This document shows positions 1 through 11,481 of a stretch of DNA of 64,000 bases, one piece after another; within the stretch, counting starts at the first letter, position 1, and the number at the start of each line of letters is the position of its first letter. The notes under the pieces were generated by a model. The model did not search any database. It was not told the origin of the DNA and worked only from the letters and a program-made list of their open reading frames with translations. The translations under genes were made by a program, and so were the position numbers. Origin of the DNA: Benincasa hispida (Eukaryota > Streptophyta > Magnoliopsida > Cucurbitales > Cucurbitaceae); contig NC_052353.1 of assembly GCF_009727055.1 (NCBI RefSeq), forward strand, positions 62,544,388 to 62,608,387. Reading direction: 5' to 3'.

Positions 1-798
1 TTTATAAGCATGTTTTGAATCCCTCTTTTCTTATTATTACTTTTTTTTTCATACCAAAATCAAATAACTCTTCCAAAATTATTTACATCTCCTTACCAAG
101 GTTTCTTTTTTGAGGAAAATCTTTATTTTACTTTCAGAATTTTGTTTAAACCGTTTGAAAAAGATTCACAGGTTATTTTCTTTTACCACTTGCTCAACAT
201 TATACATTTACATTAAATTTAGAACTTTTCTTCTTTTCTTTTTTATTGAAAAGTTCTCATTTTTTTGGACAACACGTTGAGCACCCTAAATGCTTCATTA
301 AAGCTTAATTATTATAATTGAGTGGGTATTCACTCCATTTTACATTTATTCAAAATTAAATGACCTAACCTCCCATGCTAGGACATCCTTCATTTGACTT
401 TTTTATATCAAATTTTAGTTTTATACTTTTCCTAAGTATCATTTGATTTCTTAAGTTAATAAACTTTTGATCTTTTATCATCTTTTTAGTACAACAAATA
501 TGAATATAAAGACTTAAATGATTACTTAAACTTCGAGAAAATAAAAAAAGTCATATCATCTTTAAAAATTATGTAAATTCATTAAAAAAACATAAAGTAG
601 ATAAAAATTTAAAAATTGAATTACAAATGCACCAAAACTAAATCCCAACAATATCACATGAATCACAAAATTTATATAAATTCATGAACTTAAACAGCAC
701 AAAAACAAACCCCAATACAGGAGAGAGATCAAACTACACAACCCCTATTTCGATTTGTTAGTACCAAAAGAAAGAAAAAGAAAAATCTATCTTATTTT
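1..798. other. AT-rich 3' flank of the GPAT1-like gene
   Basis: No coding frame, RNA gene or recognisable repeat is visible. The sequence is rich in homopolymer A/T runs. Because the neighbouring gene is on the minus strand, this stretch should contain its 3' UTR and polyadenylation region, but I could not pick a convincing signal. Confidence 0.5.
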
Positions 799-3437
799 TT
801 ATGAGTTTTGATCTTGGACAATTCCTTCATTCCCAGCCAACATCAAATACTTATCTTTTCTAGTAAGCTTAGTACATTCAAATCCCAAAACATCACCCAA
901 TTGTCTTTGTATATAATTAGCAACCTCGTAACTTGATTTTCCTCCCCCACATGTTTTTTCCTTTGGTAGCTTAGGAAGAACAACCATATGGTAATTTGCC
1001 CTCGGATTCATCAAAAAGAAAATTGGATCCAACCATTTAAATCCACTTGCTGTCGTCCCATAAAACATACTCACCCATGAATTAACTGCAACAGGCACAA
1101 TTTCATCCGTCAATTCCGCAAAAAGTGGACTAAATCTCAACAAATACGGCTCCCGACATGTCGTTCCTTCAGGACATACAACCAAATCTCCTTCTTCAAG
1201 TAATTTTTGCATTTTTTCACCATCTTTTTCCCTGTCTCTACTCAATCTTACAGTTCTGATTGGAGCTATGACTTCTGAGAATTTGCTTAAACTATATGTA
1301 ACTGCAACTAATGGCTTCCCAATTAAAGCACTTAAAAATACAGGGTCTAAAAGTGTTCTGTGGCTACAAACAAATAAAACCCCTTTTTTTTGGGATGTTG
1401 ATGATGTTATTGTATTTGTGTAGCCTTTTAGAGTTATGGTTAAGCCACTCCAATGGCCTAAACAAAGACCCAATTTATAAGGAAGAAAAATGCCTATCAA
1501 AATTCTGTAAATTGCTAGCAAAACCCCAAAAGGGATCCATAGGAATGTGCAAAGACTTGCAAATGGAGTTGGTAAAAATGCTAGTCTTCCATCATGAAAT
1601 ATCAATGGCTTTGGATATCTTTCTCTTCCTACTACTTGGCTTTTCTTCTCATCCTTGTTCACAACATATCCTTCCTGTCAAAAATATTATCTTAATTAAT
1701 TACCATTTTTTTTTGTTAGATGAACCCTAATTTTCATTTGAAGTCACTGTCAAATATAGTTTATTACAATTATAGTTTTTTTTATAAAGGATAAAATATA
1801 ATATAATAATTTTTAGCGCAAATTACAAAAATCACATTTAAAGTATAATAATAGTTACAATCATACCTTTAATTTTTAATTAAAAAAATTGAGCCCGAAT
1901 TTATGCATGTGTTGGAATTTAACTCTTAAACTTACTCAACTATAGAAATGTATAAATTTGAAGGTTAAATTTTTATTATTTAGAACCTAATTTCTACCAT
2001 AATGATAAGTTAAAGGTTTTAATTGCAACTGTCTTTGCAATTTTCTATAATGTTTTAACAATAGAAGTATTTTTAAAACAATTTGCTCAGGTGTGTGACA
2101 TAGAAATTAAATTTCTTTACAGAAAAGAGGTGAAATCCTTTTTTTGGTACATAATAAATCCATGTACTGAATTTTAAGAAAGCAGAAAACACTGTCGTGA
2201 ATTTTAAGAAATGGCAGAATCTTGTCCATGATTCTATGTACTACATCTTTTGTTGTACGGGAAATAAAATTTAAGAACTTGTATTTTGAATTTAAAATAC
2301 TATTAAATATATTTTCAGAAGGCAGGTTAGTTTTTTTGGTAAATACTCCCATCAATTTAGTGAAAATTCAGACAGCAGAAAACGCACTGACATGAATTCA
2401 AGAAACTATTTGATGGTCTGACAAATTAAGGCATTTTTCTGTTACATGTACGTATTTTATATATTTTTTTGAAAAAAAAAATTGTATCTTTTTGGCATTT
2501 ATTAAAAGACCAGATAGATTTTCAAACTTAGGTAGTATAATTCAAGTGTGCAACAAAATTAATATTCATCTAATAAGTTTATGAAATAACCGAAATAAAC
2601 AGAGCACACCAATTATCTATCTAATCATTCAATTTAAGATCAAAGAAAAGATGAAATTGAAATTAGAAGAAATTATAATACCTTGCAAAGAGAAATGAAA
2701 AGAAGATCATGAAGATTTGGAGATCCAATGCCAATATCAGGCCTCTGTTCACCAAAATACTCAAGTAAAGCTTTGTGTTTCACAAGCAAACCATCTCGAG
2801 AAAGAAAACCAGTGTAGTAATGCCCATAAGTTTGCAATTCAGTCCCTATAACATCATTAACATTCAAATAATTTCTCAAAAACCCCTCCACCATAACTCT
2901 AGGGACACTTGTGAAAACAATCTTAGAGCCAGTAGCTTGAAAGGCTTCAAAAACATGAAGATTGAGATTCTCAAGAAAAAACTTAGGGAGAACGGTTGTA
3001 CTAACATTGGCCATATCTTTAATTGGGAGCCCACAAAAGGAAATGAAAATCATAGCTTTGAATTTGGATTCCCAATCCAGAAAACAGAGGATTGGCCATG
3101 AAAGAAGCAAGATTAAAGCTCGAAAAATGGAGCCACCTTCAAAGGAAACAAGCATGAAATAAGGGAAAAAAGAGTAGTTTTTTGAGGAATTTAAAAGTGC
3201 ACCATTTAAGTCACAAACAAGAGTTTGGGATGCTCTGTTATTAAGACTGCATTTAGAAATGTGGGGGTAAAAAGAAGATGGATGGGGCGTTTTGAGAGAT
3301 GGGTTTGTACTAAAAAGGGAAGTAAAGCTAAAGCCATATTGTTTTACTTTTTTGGCTGCTTTGTAACATGAATTGGCTAAGAGTTGGTATAAAACCCATT
3401 CTATGAGCTTGAAAAGAAGCCTTGGAAAAACAGCCAT
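799..3437 (-). CDS. GPAT1: glycerol-3-phosphate acyltransferase, GPAT1-like
   Basis: Two exons, join(2682..3437, 799..1674) on the minus strand, give 543 residues; the intron is 1675-2681 with a GT donor after a CAAG exon end and an AG acceptor, and the phase is 0. Plant GPATs of this family move an acyl group to glycerol-3-phosphate; Arabidopsis GPAT1 is linked to tapetum function and male fertility. The C-terminal half has the acyltransferase H-x4-D block (SHRTLLDPV, about residues 356-364) and the CPEGTTCREPYLLRFSP block (about 419-435). The N-terminal half carries the HAD-phosphatase-like region, but its first motif reads DLNGALL (residues 76-82), where phosphatase-active GPATs have D-x-D. 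The N-terminus (EWVLYQLLANSCYKAAKK) and the segment ERYPKPLIFHDGRLAFLPTP resemble GPAT1 more than GPAT4/6/8 or GPAT5/7. Hydrophobic stretches near 105-120 and 295-315 suggest membrane segments. The reading frame is uninterrupted. Family assignment is firm; the subfamily number is inferred from remembered similarity. Confidence 0.88.
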
Positions 3438-3507
3438 TTTTGTTTTTGAAAATTGGTGGGTTTTGGGTATTTTGGAAATATGGAGAAGATGAAGAGTTCT
3501 GAGAGAG

Positions 3508-3515
3508 TATTTATA
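3508..3515 (-). promoter_or_regulatory. TATA box of the GPAT1-like gene
   Basis: On the minus strand the sequence reads TATAAATA, 71 bp upstream of the chosen start codon. That leaves room for a short 5' UTR, and the surrounding sequence is CT/AG-rich as is common at plant core promoters. It supports the start at 3437. Confidence 0.6.
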
Positions 3516-3839
3516 GGGAAAGAATTGAAGTTATTTGGAAATTGGAAAGTTGACCAATGTAATTTGGTTAGCCACACCGGTTGCATTAATTGAATGGTGA
3601 TCATTTTTTTGTTTTTCTCTTTTTTCTTTTAGGGGCCTTTTTCTTTCCTCTCTCTTTTTTAGGTCCATTTGAAAGTGCTTTTAGCATGCAAATATTACAA
3701 TTACTATTAGTCGGTTGGATTGTAGGTGACCATCCATTGTCTGTTTTAGGGAGCAAAGAAGAAAAAAAAAAAAGAAATAGCCTTGCGAACACAATTTACA
3801 TTTAAGATTGATTAAATTACAAGTTTAGTCCCTACATTT

Positions 3840-4030
3840 TTTTTCTTCTTAATATAACAATTGACAGTGGAAGGATTCGAACCACAAATCTCATGATTAT
3901 TAATATATTCGAATGTCAATTAAGTTATATTCGCTTTGGAGATGGATAAGTATTTTTTAGTAGAATAGAAGTTGTAAATTTAAATCATAAACCTCTTAAT
4001 CACGTCTACCAATTGAACTAAACTAGTTTT
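3840..4030 (-). repeat. tRNA-like SINE relic with two A-box-like heads
   Basis: Read on the minus strand, a perfect RNA polymerase III B box (GGTTCGAATCC, 3873-3883) follows an A-box-like TATAACTTAATTGACA (3914-3929) at a tRNA-like distance. A second A-box-like sequence, TAGTTCAATTGGTAGA, lies further upstream (4005-4020) with only a degenerate B box after it. No full tRNA cloverleaf can be drawn, so this is a tRNA-derived relic rather than a functional tRNA gene. Confidence 0.4.
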
Positions 4031-6125
4031 GCCTTAGAAACAACTTATCACTCCCTCTACTTCTTTCTTCCATAAAACAAAATAATAATAATAATAATAG
4101 TGAATTAATAAAATGGAAAAATACACTTTTGGTCCTTAAGTTTTTAGTCTAATTTTTCATTTGGTCCATGGATTATAAAATGTTATTAACTCTAAGTTTT
4201 GAGTTTGATTTCTATTTGGTCCATAAATTTCAAATGTATTTCAAATGTTACATTTTTACCTTTGCATTTGAGTTCGAATACTTTCAATTTTGGTTTATTT
4301 TCATTTTTAAACTTTAAAAGAATAATCATTTTGGTCCCTTAAAATGATATAAAAATAAAAAATGAAAGGATAAAAATTGTTACATTTTAAAAATATAATT
4401 ATTAAAATAAATATTTTAAAAGTATTTGGACTTGAATTAAAGTTAAAAATAAAACTATGTGCAAAATAAACACATTAAAAATTTAGGAAAAGATATAGAA
4501 ATATCTAAATCTTAAAAACATTACATTGCGTGTGTTAAATTATAAGTATAAATGAAAAAGAAAAACGTATTTAGTTTTCATTGATACAAAGATTTTAATT
4601 TCCCCATTCATTTATGATCTGTTTACGCTGTCCTCAGGAAAAGGGCACAGACATTTGATTTCTCACGATAGTGTTTTCCATTAAAAACAAAAAAGGAAAG
4701 AAAAAAATTTAAAAACTGTGGGTGCAAAACTTTTCAAACTAAACAATTTCTTTAAATATATTTGAGTCTTTAAATTTTGAATTTAGTTTCTATTTAATTC
4801 TTACATTTAAAAATTTTATACTTTTACCTTTGAGTTTTGACTTTTATTTCAATTTAATCTTTAAAATTCTAAAGTTTAGAACTTTAATATTAAATTTTCA
4901 CTTGTTTTCAACCTTTGACGTTAAAAATTTATTAATTAATTTAAAATAATTATTTTAATTATAATTAAATTAATTTTTACTAATTTTTCATCATATTAAA
5001 ATTAATTAAAAACTTTCCCATTATAATTATTATAAATTAATTAAAAAAAAAAAGAAACAACAAATACCAAAGTCAGTATTAACAAAAACTTGAAAATAAA
5101 AATATTAAATATTAAATTTATTGACCAAATGGAATTCAAAAAATATATATATATATATACGAAATATAATGGTTGAATTCTTAGTTAAATTGTAAAAACA
5201 AAAACAACGTTTTAAAGTTGCTTTTTTTAGTTCTCAAAATTTGACTAATATTTTAAATTATTAGTGAAAAATAGATAACAAATGAAGAAATTTAGAGATA
5301 GAAATAATTATCATAGATTTAATTTTCAAAAATAAAATAGTTAACCTAAATGATTATGGAAGGAGGCTTATTATATATATATTTGAAGGAAATGTTGTCT
5401 GTGGAGTTAGATAACCAATATTGTCTGTTATTTGAAAATCTTACGCACCGATTAATAAATGTTAAGACCTGTTTTTTAAAGAAAAAAATAATAATTCAAA
5501 GAGTCAAAATCTATCCGAACACAACAAGATTGCACTGACTTTATTTATTTTTCTTATGTTCTTATAATAATAAATAAATAAAATTTGACTTTGTGTTGGC
5601 GGCACTGTCTTCTTGGGCTTCTCAATCTCCCCAATAACAACCTCGCAGTGGCTTCTTTGCTTCTTTTTCAATTAATACACTCTGAGGTTTACAGTTTAGA
5701 TTATTTCAGGGGTCCAATAATTTCTATTCCTCATTTATACACTATCCTTAATCCTTTTTTTTTTTTTTTTGAAACTTTATTATTTAGCTACTAAGAAATA
5801 AATTTTAATGGGTGCAAAATCCAAGAAAATGGTTGGGGGTAAGAAAGTAAAGTGGTCATTTCCCAAAGCAATTTACATTAAAGGCTAAGTGCATGAGCAT
5901 CCATGGAAATTTCTTCCAAGTTTTGTTGTGTGGTAGTTAAGTTCATGCACTCATCATTTAAAGATGGGTTCATAAGATATGGGGAGGGAAAAAAAAAAAA
6001 TATGATCTTCCTTTTAATATGTCGATCATTTTGTATGAATGTTCTAGTCTCTCTTAGAGGCATCATGCAACATTGTTTTGTTTGCATCTATATTTCATTT
6101 ATTATATAATATCTTCTCGATCATT
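4031..6125. other. intergenic, no gene seen
   Basis: Very AT-rich, with a short (AAT)n run at 4081-4099, an (AT)n run near 5145-5160 and a poly-T tract near 5755-5772. Several phrases such as 'tttggtcc' recur in a degenerate way, as in decayed repeats. Reading frames here are short, without recognisable domains. Confidence 0.5.
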
Positions 6126-6445
6126 CACTTGATTTGTGTATTTAAGTTTTTATATTTTGAAGTTTGTATCTACTTTTAAAATTATAAATTTAGTCTTTGA
6201 ATTTTAATGTTTTAAAATTAATGGATTGACTATTACATAAAGTTTAAAAGTTTAGAATTTCATTAAACATAATTTAAATTTATATATAACAGATCATTTA
6301 TTTTAAAATTTTTCAAATTTGTTAGGAACTTATATTAGACATAAAATTGAAAATTTAGAAATTTATTAGACATTTTAAAAAAAAAAGATTATGAACTAAA
6401 TAAACATAAATTTCAAATTTTATGGACTAAACTTGAATTTAACCC
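6126..6445. repeat. dispersed repeat R1, uninterrupted copy
   Basis: This noncoding stretch matches the two flanks of the Harbinger element: its left half resembles 10752-10880 and its right half resembles 18837-18930. It therefore represents the unoccupied form of that insertion site. Function and class of R1 are unknown. Confidence 0.6.
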
Positions 6446-6844
6446 ATAATCTATGATTTTAAAAAACACTATACAACGGAGCATAAAGTGATTAAATCAT
6501 TTTTTTAATTTATCTTTATTGTGTTAGTAATTTATCTTACGACACTCTGAGCATAAGGTTGTCTATTATCTTATTACCTTAAGGTTACAACTTCAATCCT
6601 TTATACTATTAAGGGGGCAATGGGACTCCAACTTAGAGTGGGCTATTGTGCTATAATCAACACTTGGAGAGCGTGTTCAGATAATGAAGAGTAAGGGTTA
6701 TTTTAATCTTCACTTTATTACTATGTAAAACTATTTACAACCTGGTGGTTAAAATAATCAACTCTCTCTTTTTAATATTTCCAATAACTTCACCTACTGG
6801 CGACCAACTTTGACAACCAACACTAATGACCACTTCCTATAAGG

Positions 6845-9666
6845 TTTAACATCATGATTATACAATAAAATCCTAATATTATATAAAATAATAAATGTCA
6901 AGATCTTTGAACTACATGATTTTCACAACAACAAGAGTTAAAAATAACATTTCTTGATCCATGATGTTGATTGTTCGTTCAATTCGTGATGTGAGCTTAG
7001 GAGTGTATTGTATGAGGAAATTGACGAAAGAGTGCACATGTGAATGATGCGTTGATGATGCGTGAAGGAACGTGTGACACTCCTCTTTATGTGTTCAAGT
7101 TTTCCTGAATCAGATCCAAGTATAAATCCAATTTAGGTTCCTGGTAAGTCCAAGGTCGAACTCAGGGATTTAGATTAAAGCTAATGCAGAACTTGTGTTG
7201 TAGCTAATGTAGAAATATCCTAAGTGAATGCGAAATGAGTTATCTAGACTAAGTTTTTTGTGTGCGTGCAAGAAGGTACAAAAAGGTCAAGTAGAAAACG
7301 GGGGGTCATGTGAAAATGGTGTTCAGTGCAAGTGGTATGCACTGATCTAAGTGAAATGTACACGTATAAGAATGTGATGCGGATGGAAATGACTTGTTTA
7401 TCTCTGTTAATGCATTAGATTTCTGCTTACTTTCTATTCAGCACTTCTCAATGCGAATGTCATACAAATTCCTATCTCTAGAATGTATGTGTTTCACATA
7501 ATGCAATAAAACACTAGTGTTTCTATCTCTAGATGAACCAAGCGTTTCTAACTTAATGTTTGCTTGCTTATTCTCTCGAATAATTCAAGCTAAAGTAGCT
7601 TTTACTAAGTGATTGAGTTGGCTTAGGCATTTAAAAATGGACTTTGCATCAAGTTATAGAAGCATCTAACGTAAAGCAAGAAATAAACAGTAGCGAAGTG
7701 TAGTAGATCAAATATGTGAATTCATAAAGAAACAGATTGTCTTTACAAGATCAATACTCAATCAAATGAGATGAAGAGAATTAGAATTGGGATGAAAAGA
7801 AAAGAGTCAAGTCGCAGGGTACAATCTCTTGTCCTCTTTGGCTCAATTTAAATTCGTGTACAACCAACTTGTAGAAGAAATGGAAGAAAATTCTCTCTCG
7901 AGCTAAGCTTTCTCCACTTCTTGATCGATGGTGGGGGAGGATCTTTTCCTTCTTTTGTTCTTCTTGTCACAGCAGCACAACTCTAAGTCTCTAAATTTCA
8001 AAATTATACAAAATGAGCTAATTTCTTCTTCTGGTGGGATTTCTTTTATTTATAGGCGTTGTTCTTCATCAGCTTGATGATGGGACAACATTAAATTTCA
8101 TACCCTGGTCAGCCGCCTGACACTCAGACACTTTTCAGACGCCGCCAGTTGCAAATGCCCATGCTTGCAAGTGGTGATTTAACACAAACAGCCTGAATTA
8201 ATGAATCTTTATTGCGTTGAAACCCCTTCGATGCATGCCCATGCGTTGACGTTGCCTGCGACACTTAGAATCTTTGTTGAATTCCTACAATATTATGCGT
8301 TAGTGATGCAGCTTTCGGCTATAAACATTCTTTTATATGAGTTTGGTAGTGTTTGAGTAGTTCCATGCATTTTCTCTAAGAATGATGAGATTTTATCAAT
8401 AAAAACCCTTACTGTTTCAACTTTTGAGAGACAATAACTTGTATTTCTACAAATTATCATTGATCTAGTAAAGGATTGAGTTTCTCCGACCCCCAACTTC
8501 GACGACAACTACCTTCGACAACTTCCTTCGATGAGGCCTCCGATGATCACCTCCGACAACCAATTCATAATGTTTAATAGTCTTCTTTTATAGCAATTTG
8601 ACATTAACATAAAACTTAATGTATAAAAAATTCAAATAAATTTTATGTATAAAATACTTTTAAGACCAACTTGTGTAACATTTTGAAACATTTGGACTAA
8701 ATCTAAACTAGACCCAAAATCTATGAACCAAAAGATTCATTTTTTGGTTTTTTTTTTGATTGTTTTTTTATTTGTTAAAAGAATGAAATCAACAAAATTA
8801 AATAGATTATCTAACTTATACTGTAATTGTTAAAATTGGGTCTCAAAAGTGGGGTATGACTTGTGGAAACAGCATATACAAATATAGGGAGATGGTTATT
8901 TTTAAGATCTGTATCTAGTTCTATGGATTAGAAGAGGAAAATAGATTTCAATACAAACAAAAACTTTAATAAAACCAATTTTAACAATAATGTACCTAAT
9001 TTTTAAGTTTTTGGGTCAATTTTTTATGGAGTAAGTTTTAGTGTCCTAAAATTTTTAATCTTCCAATTATAAATATATGCTTTAATCAGTTGGACTATAC
9101 ACAAATTAAGTAACAAGTTCAATTAACTTACGTGGTTGACAATTTATTATGTTATTTAAGATACTATTTCTTGTATAATATAATTAAAAAAAGTGCACAT
9201 GTTTTTAAAATGAATATTTTTTTTCGTTTCTAAAATTAAAAAAAAAATGTATAGTTAGTTTTAAAAAATTAAAAAAATCAAAATTAATTGGTTATCAAGT
9301 GCTCCCTCAATAATTTTTACTTGGTTTAATTCTCATTTATACCTCATTTTGTAATTTCTCTTTTCATAATTTTAAATTTTTTACTTATTTTGCAATTAAA
9401 TAAATCTAAACATAGCTCAATCGAAATTAGTATGGTATTGCTTTCTAAAGATGTGGATTGTTCTAACTGGATATCGTTGAAGCTTCATGACATGACTTGG
9501 AATAATAACATGATGGTCATACAATAGTTTATCATTCTTGTGAAAATCCCTTGGACTCAATTCAATATATATTGTTAGTCTTTTTTTAGTCTTCTATTCA
9601 CTCCTAACCTTTTTTTTTTTTTTTTTAATAGTTTTGACTTTACTAATTCTACAAAGCGATATGTTC
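6845..9666. repeat. dispersed repeat R2, copy A (split by a solo LTR)
   Basis: The pieces 6845-6966 and 8465-9666 together match 39294-39854 plus 45550-46299. Shared landmarks include the GAGTTTCTCCGACCCCCAA-type segment near 8475 and the CTTCATGACATGACTTGGAA segment near 9480. It is noncoding and about 1.3 kb without insertions. The ends do not show clear terminal motifs, so the class is open. Confidence 0.65.
6972..8459. mobile_element. solo LTR, gypsy (Athila-like) type, 1488 bp
   Basis: It begins TGTTCG, ends TTATCA, and is bounded by the exact 5-bp target duplication TTGAT (6967-6971 and 8460-8464). R2 copy B is continuous at this place (TTTATCTAGTAAGGG near 39407), which confirms the insertion. 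Internal sequence such as TTCCTGGTAAGTCCAAGGTC is shared with the LTRs of the Athila element at 19.7-31.5 kb, in the same orientation. No internal coding region remains. Confidence 0.85.
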
Positions 9667-10751
9667 TAATTATAAAACAATCAGTAAACAATATTATTTA
9701 TCGATCTTGATTCAAATTTTATTCTTCTCATCGTTTTACTTATATAGGATGGTTTATGATAATTCTAGCCACCTATTTTTCTCCTATCTATTTTTTTTTT
9801 CATTTTACGTTAATTTTGAATTTGTGCTGGATAAAAAATATTTATTATAATAATAAACAAACAATTAGATAAAGTTTTCTTGAAAAAATTTCATCGATAG
9901 AAAAAATGTCAAACTATTTATAGAAATAACAAAAACAAAAAAATTGATAGACACTTTTCTATCAACGTCCAGTGGTAGACTTCTATCAATTTTTATCATT
10001 GATAGACTTCTATTAGTCTCTATTAATCTCTATCAAAGAAGAATAAAATTTTATTATTTTGTGTAAATAGTTTCCCTAATTTGAAAATCTCCTCTTTTTT
10101 ATAATTAACATTTAAAAGTTTTTTTTTAAAGGGAAAAAATATTTTGTATCTATAAGAGGGAGAATAAAAATAAAGTAGGTAAAAATCATTCTTTCTTTTG
10201 GAAAAAATCACATAATACTCTTTTACAAAATCTTGAGTTTATTTTTTACTTTTTCCTTTCAAAGGGACTTGATTGATTCTTTCTCTAATCAATGGTATTG
10301 TCAATGTTCTATAAATGGGTGGATTTTTAGTCTTTTAAAAAAGGAGGATACAGACAGAAAAGAGAGATTGCTCCACAAAAAAATAAAAATAAAAGAAAAT
10401 AAACCGTAGAAATCAAAGAGAAAATTTGCAAACGAGAGAGATATACAGAGAGTCTCATATTATAAGGTAAAAAGAAAAGAGAATGAAGAAGACAAGTAAA
10501 TCAGGAACCTCACTTTGGTAGGGTAATGTCCCAGGGTTCCGCACCTAAAAAACAACGTGGGTTTTGTGTTCTTCAACCTCTCGAACTCTCTGTTCTTTTT
10601 TACTCCTTAAAAATAATAAAACAAAGTATTAGAAATTTTGATACTCATATCATTTTTTCCCTCTATTATATCTACATTTTCATCATGCGATTTCAATCCA
10701 CTTCTATATGCATCTGCCTTAAATCCAACATTCTCTCTATGCTTTATTTAG
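9667..10751. other. intergenic, no gene seen
   Basis: Poly-T tracts and short A/T-rich frames only, apart from the palindromic repeat cluster at 9940-10040. The stretch 10330-10560 is purine-rich on the plus strand; it shows no coding features. Confidence 0.45.
9940..10040. repeat. cluster of TGATAGACTTCTATCA-type palindromes
   Basis: Three imperfect copies of TTGATAGACTTCTATCAA occur within 100 bp (9943-9965, 9973-9989, 9999-10017), followed by degenerate halves. Each copy is nearly self-complementary. I recall similar repeats as abundant in cucurbit genomes, which is the main hint to the plant family. Confidence 0.5.
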
Positions 10752-10880
10752 TTTAAATTACACATATTTAGATTTTTACATTTTGAAGTCTGTGTCTACT
10801 TTTAAAATTATAAATCTTGTCTTTTGAGTTTTAATATTTTAAAATTAATGGGATTGACTATTACACAAAGTTAAAAGTTA

Positions 10881-11035
10881 TAATAATCTGTGTTTGGGGT
10901 ACAGATTATTTTAGTCTGTGAAGAGTGTAGGTTATTATAGTTTGTGATATAATAGTCTGTGTTTAGTGTGCAGTTTATTATAGTATGGGTTATAATAATC
11001 TTTGTTTGGGGTGCAAATTATTATAATAGCCAGTG
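10881..11035. repeat. subterminal tandem repeats of the Harbinger element
   Basis: Three imperfect units of the form ATAATAATCTGTGTTTGGGG(T)ACAGATTATT follow each other with spacings of about 65 and 60 bp; the last ends in TTATTATAATAGCC. The right end of the element contains TTATAATAGCC too (near 18784). Such subterminal repeats are candidate transposase or Myb-protein binding sites (inference). Confidence 0.5.
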
Positions 11036-11481
11036 ATAATAGTATGTAAATTAAATACATGTTATCTTAGTATATATAGCAATTGATTCTACTTTTCTGT
11101 ATATCAAAGGAAAAAAAAAATTAAATGAAATATCATATTTTCATGAACTTAAATAAAATTGTTTGTTTCACCAATTTGTATAAAATATTTTGAACATTGC
11201 ATTGTCCTCATTCCATCAATTTTAACCTTGTTTGACGTATTAAACTTTGTGAGCATGCAACAAATATAATTTCATTCTCTTCAAAGGATATTAACCATTG
11301 CCCAATACATTAATGTATGTAGAGATAGAAAAATTTCACAAACAGCAAAAAAAAGAAAACCAAATCATATTCATGTCCATGAAATAGTACGGAGTGAAAC
11401 ATAAAAAATATTATAAAGTACAAGCCATAATTTAGATATGTCCAAATTAAACATGGAAAAGTAGGTGATGAAAATAGTTGG

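Noticed and set aside
1311..1730. A 139-residue plus-strand frame
   Set aside because: It lies opposite the second exon of the GPAT1-like gene, which has clear domain conservation on the other strand.
3861..3930. Functional tRNA gene on the minus strand
   Set aside because: Only promoter-like boxes are present; acceptor and anticodon stems cannot be paired.
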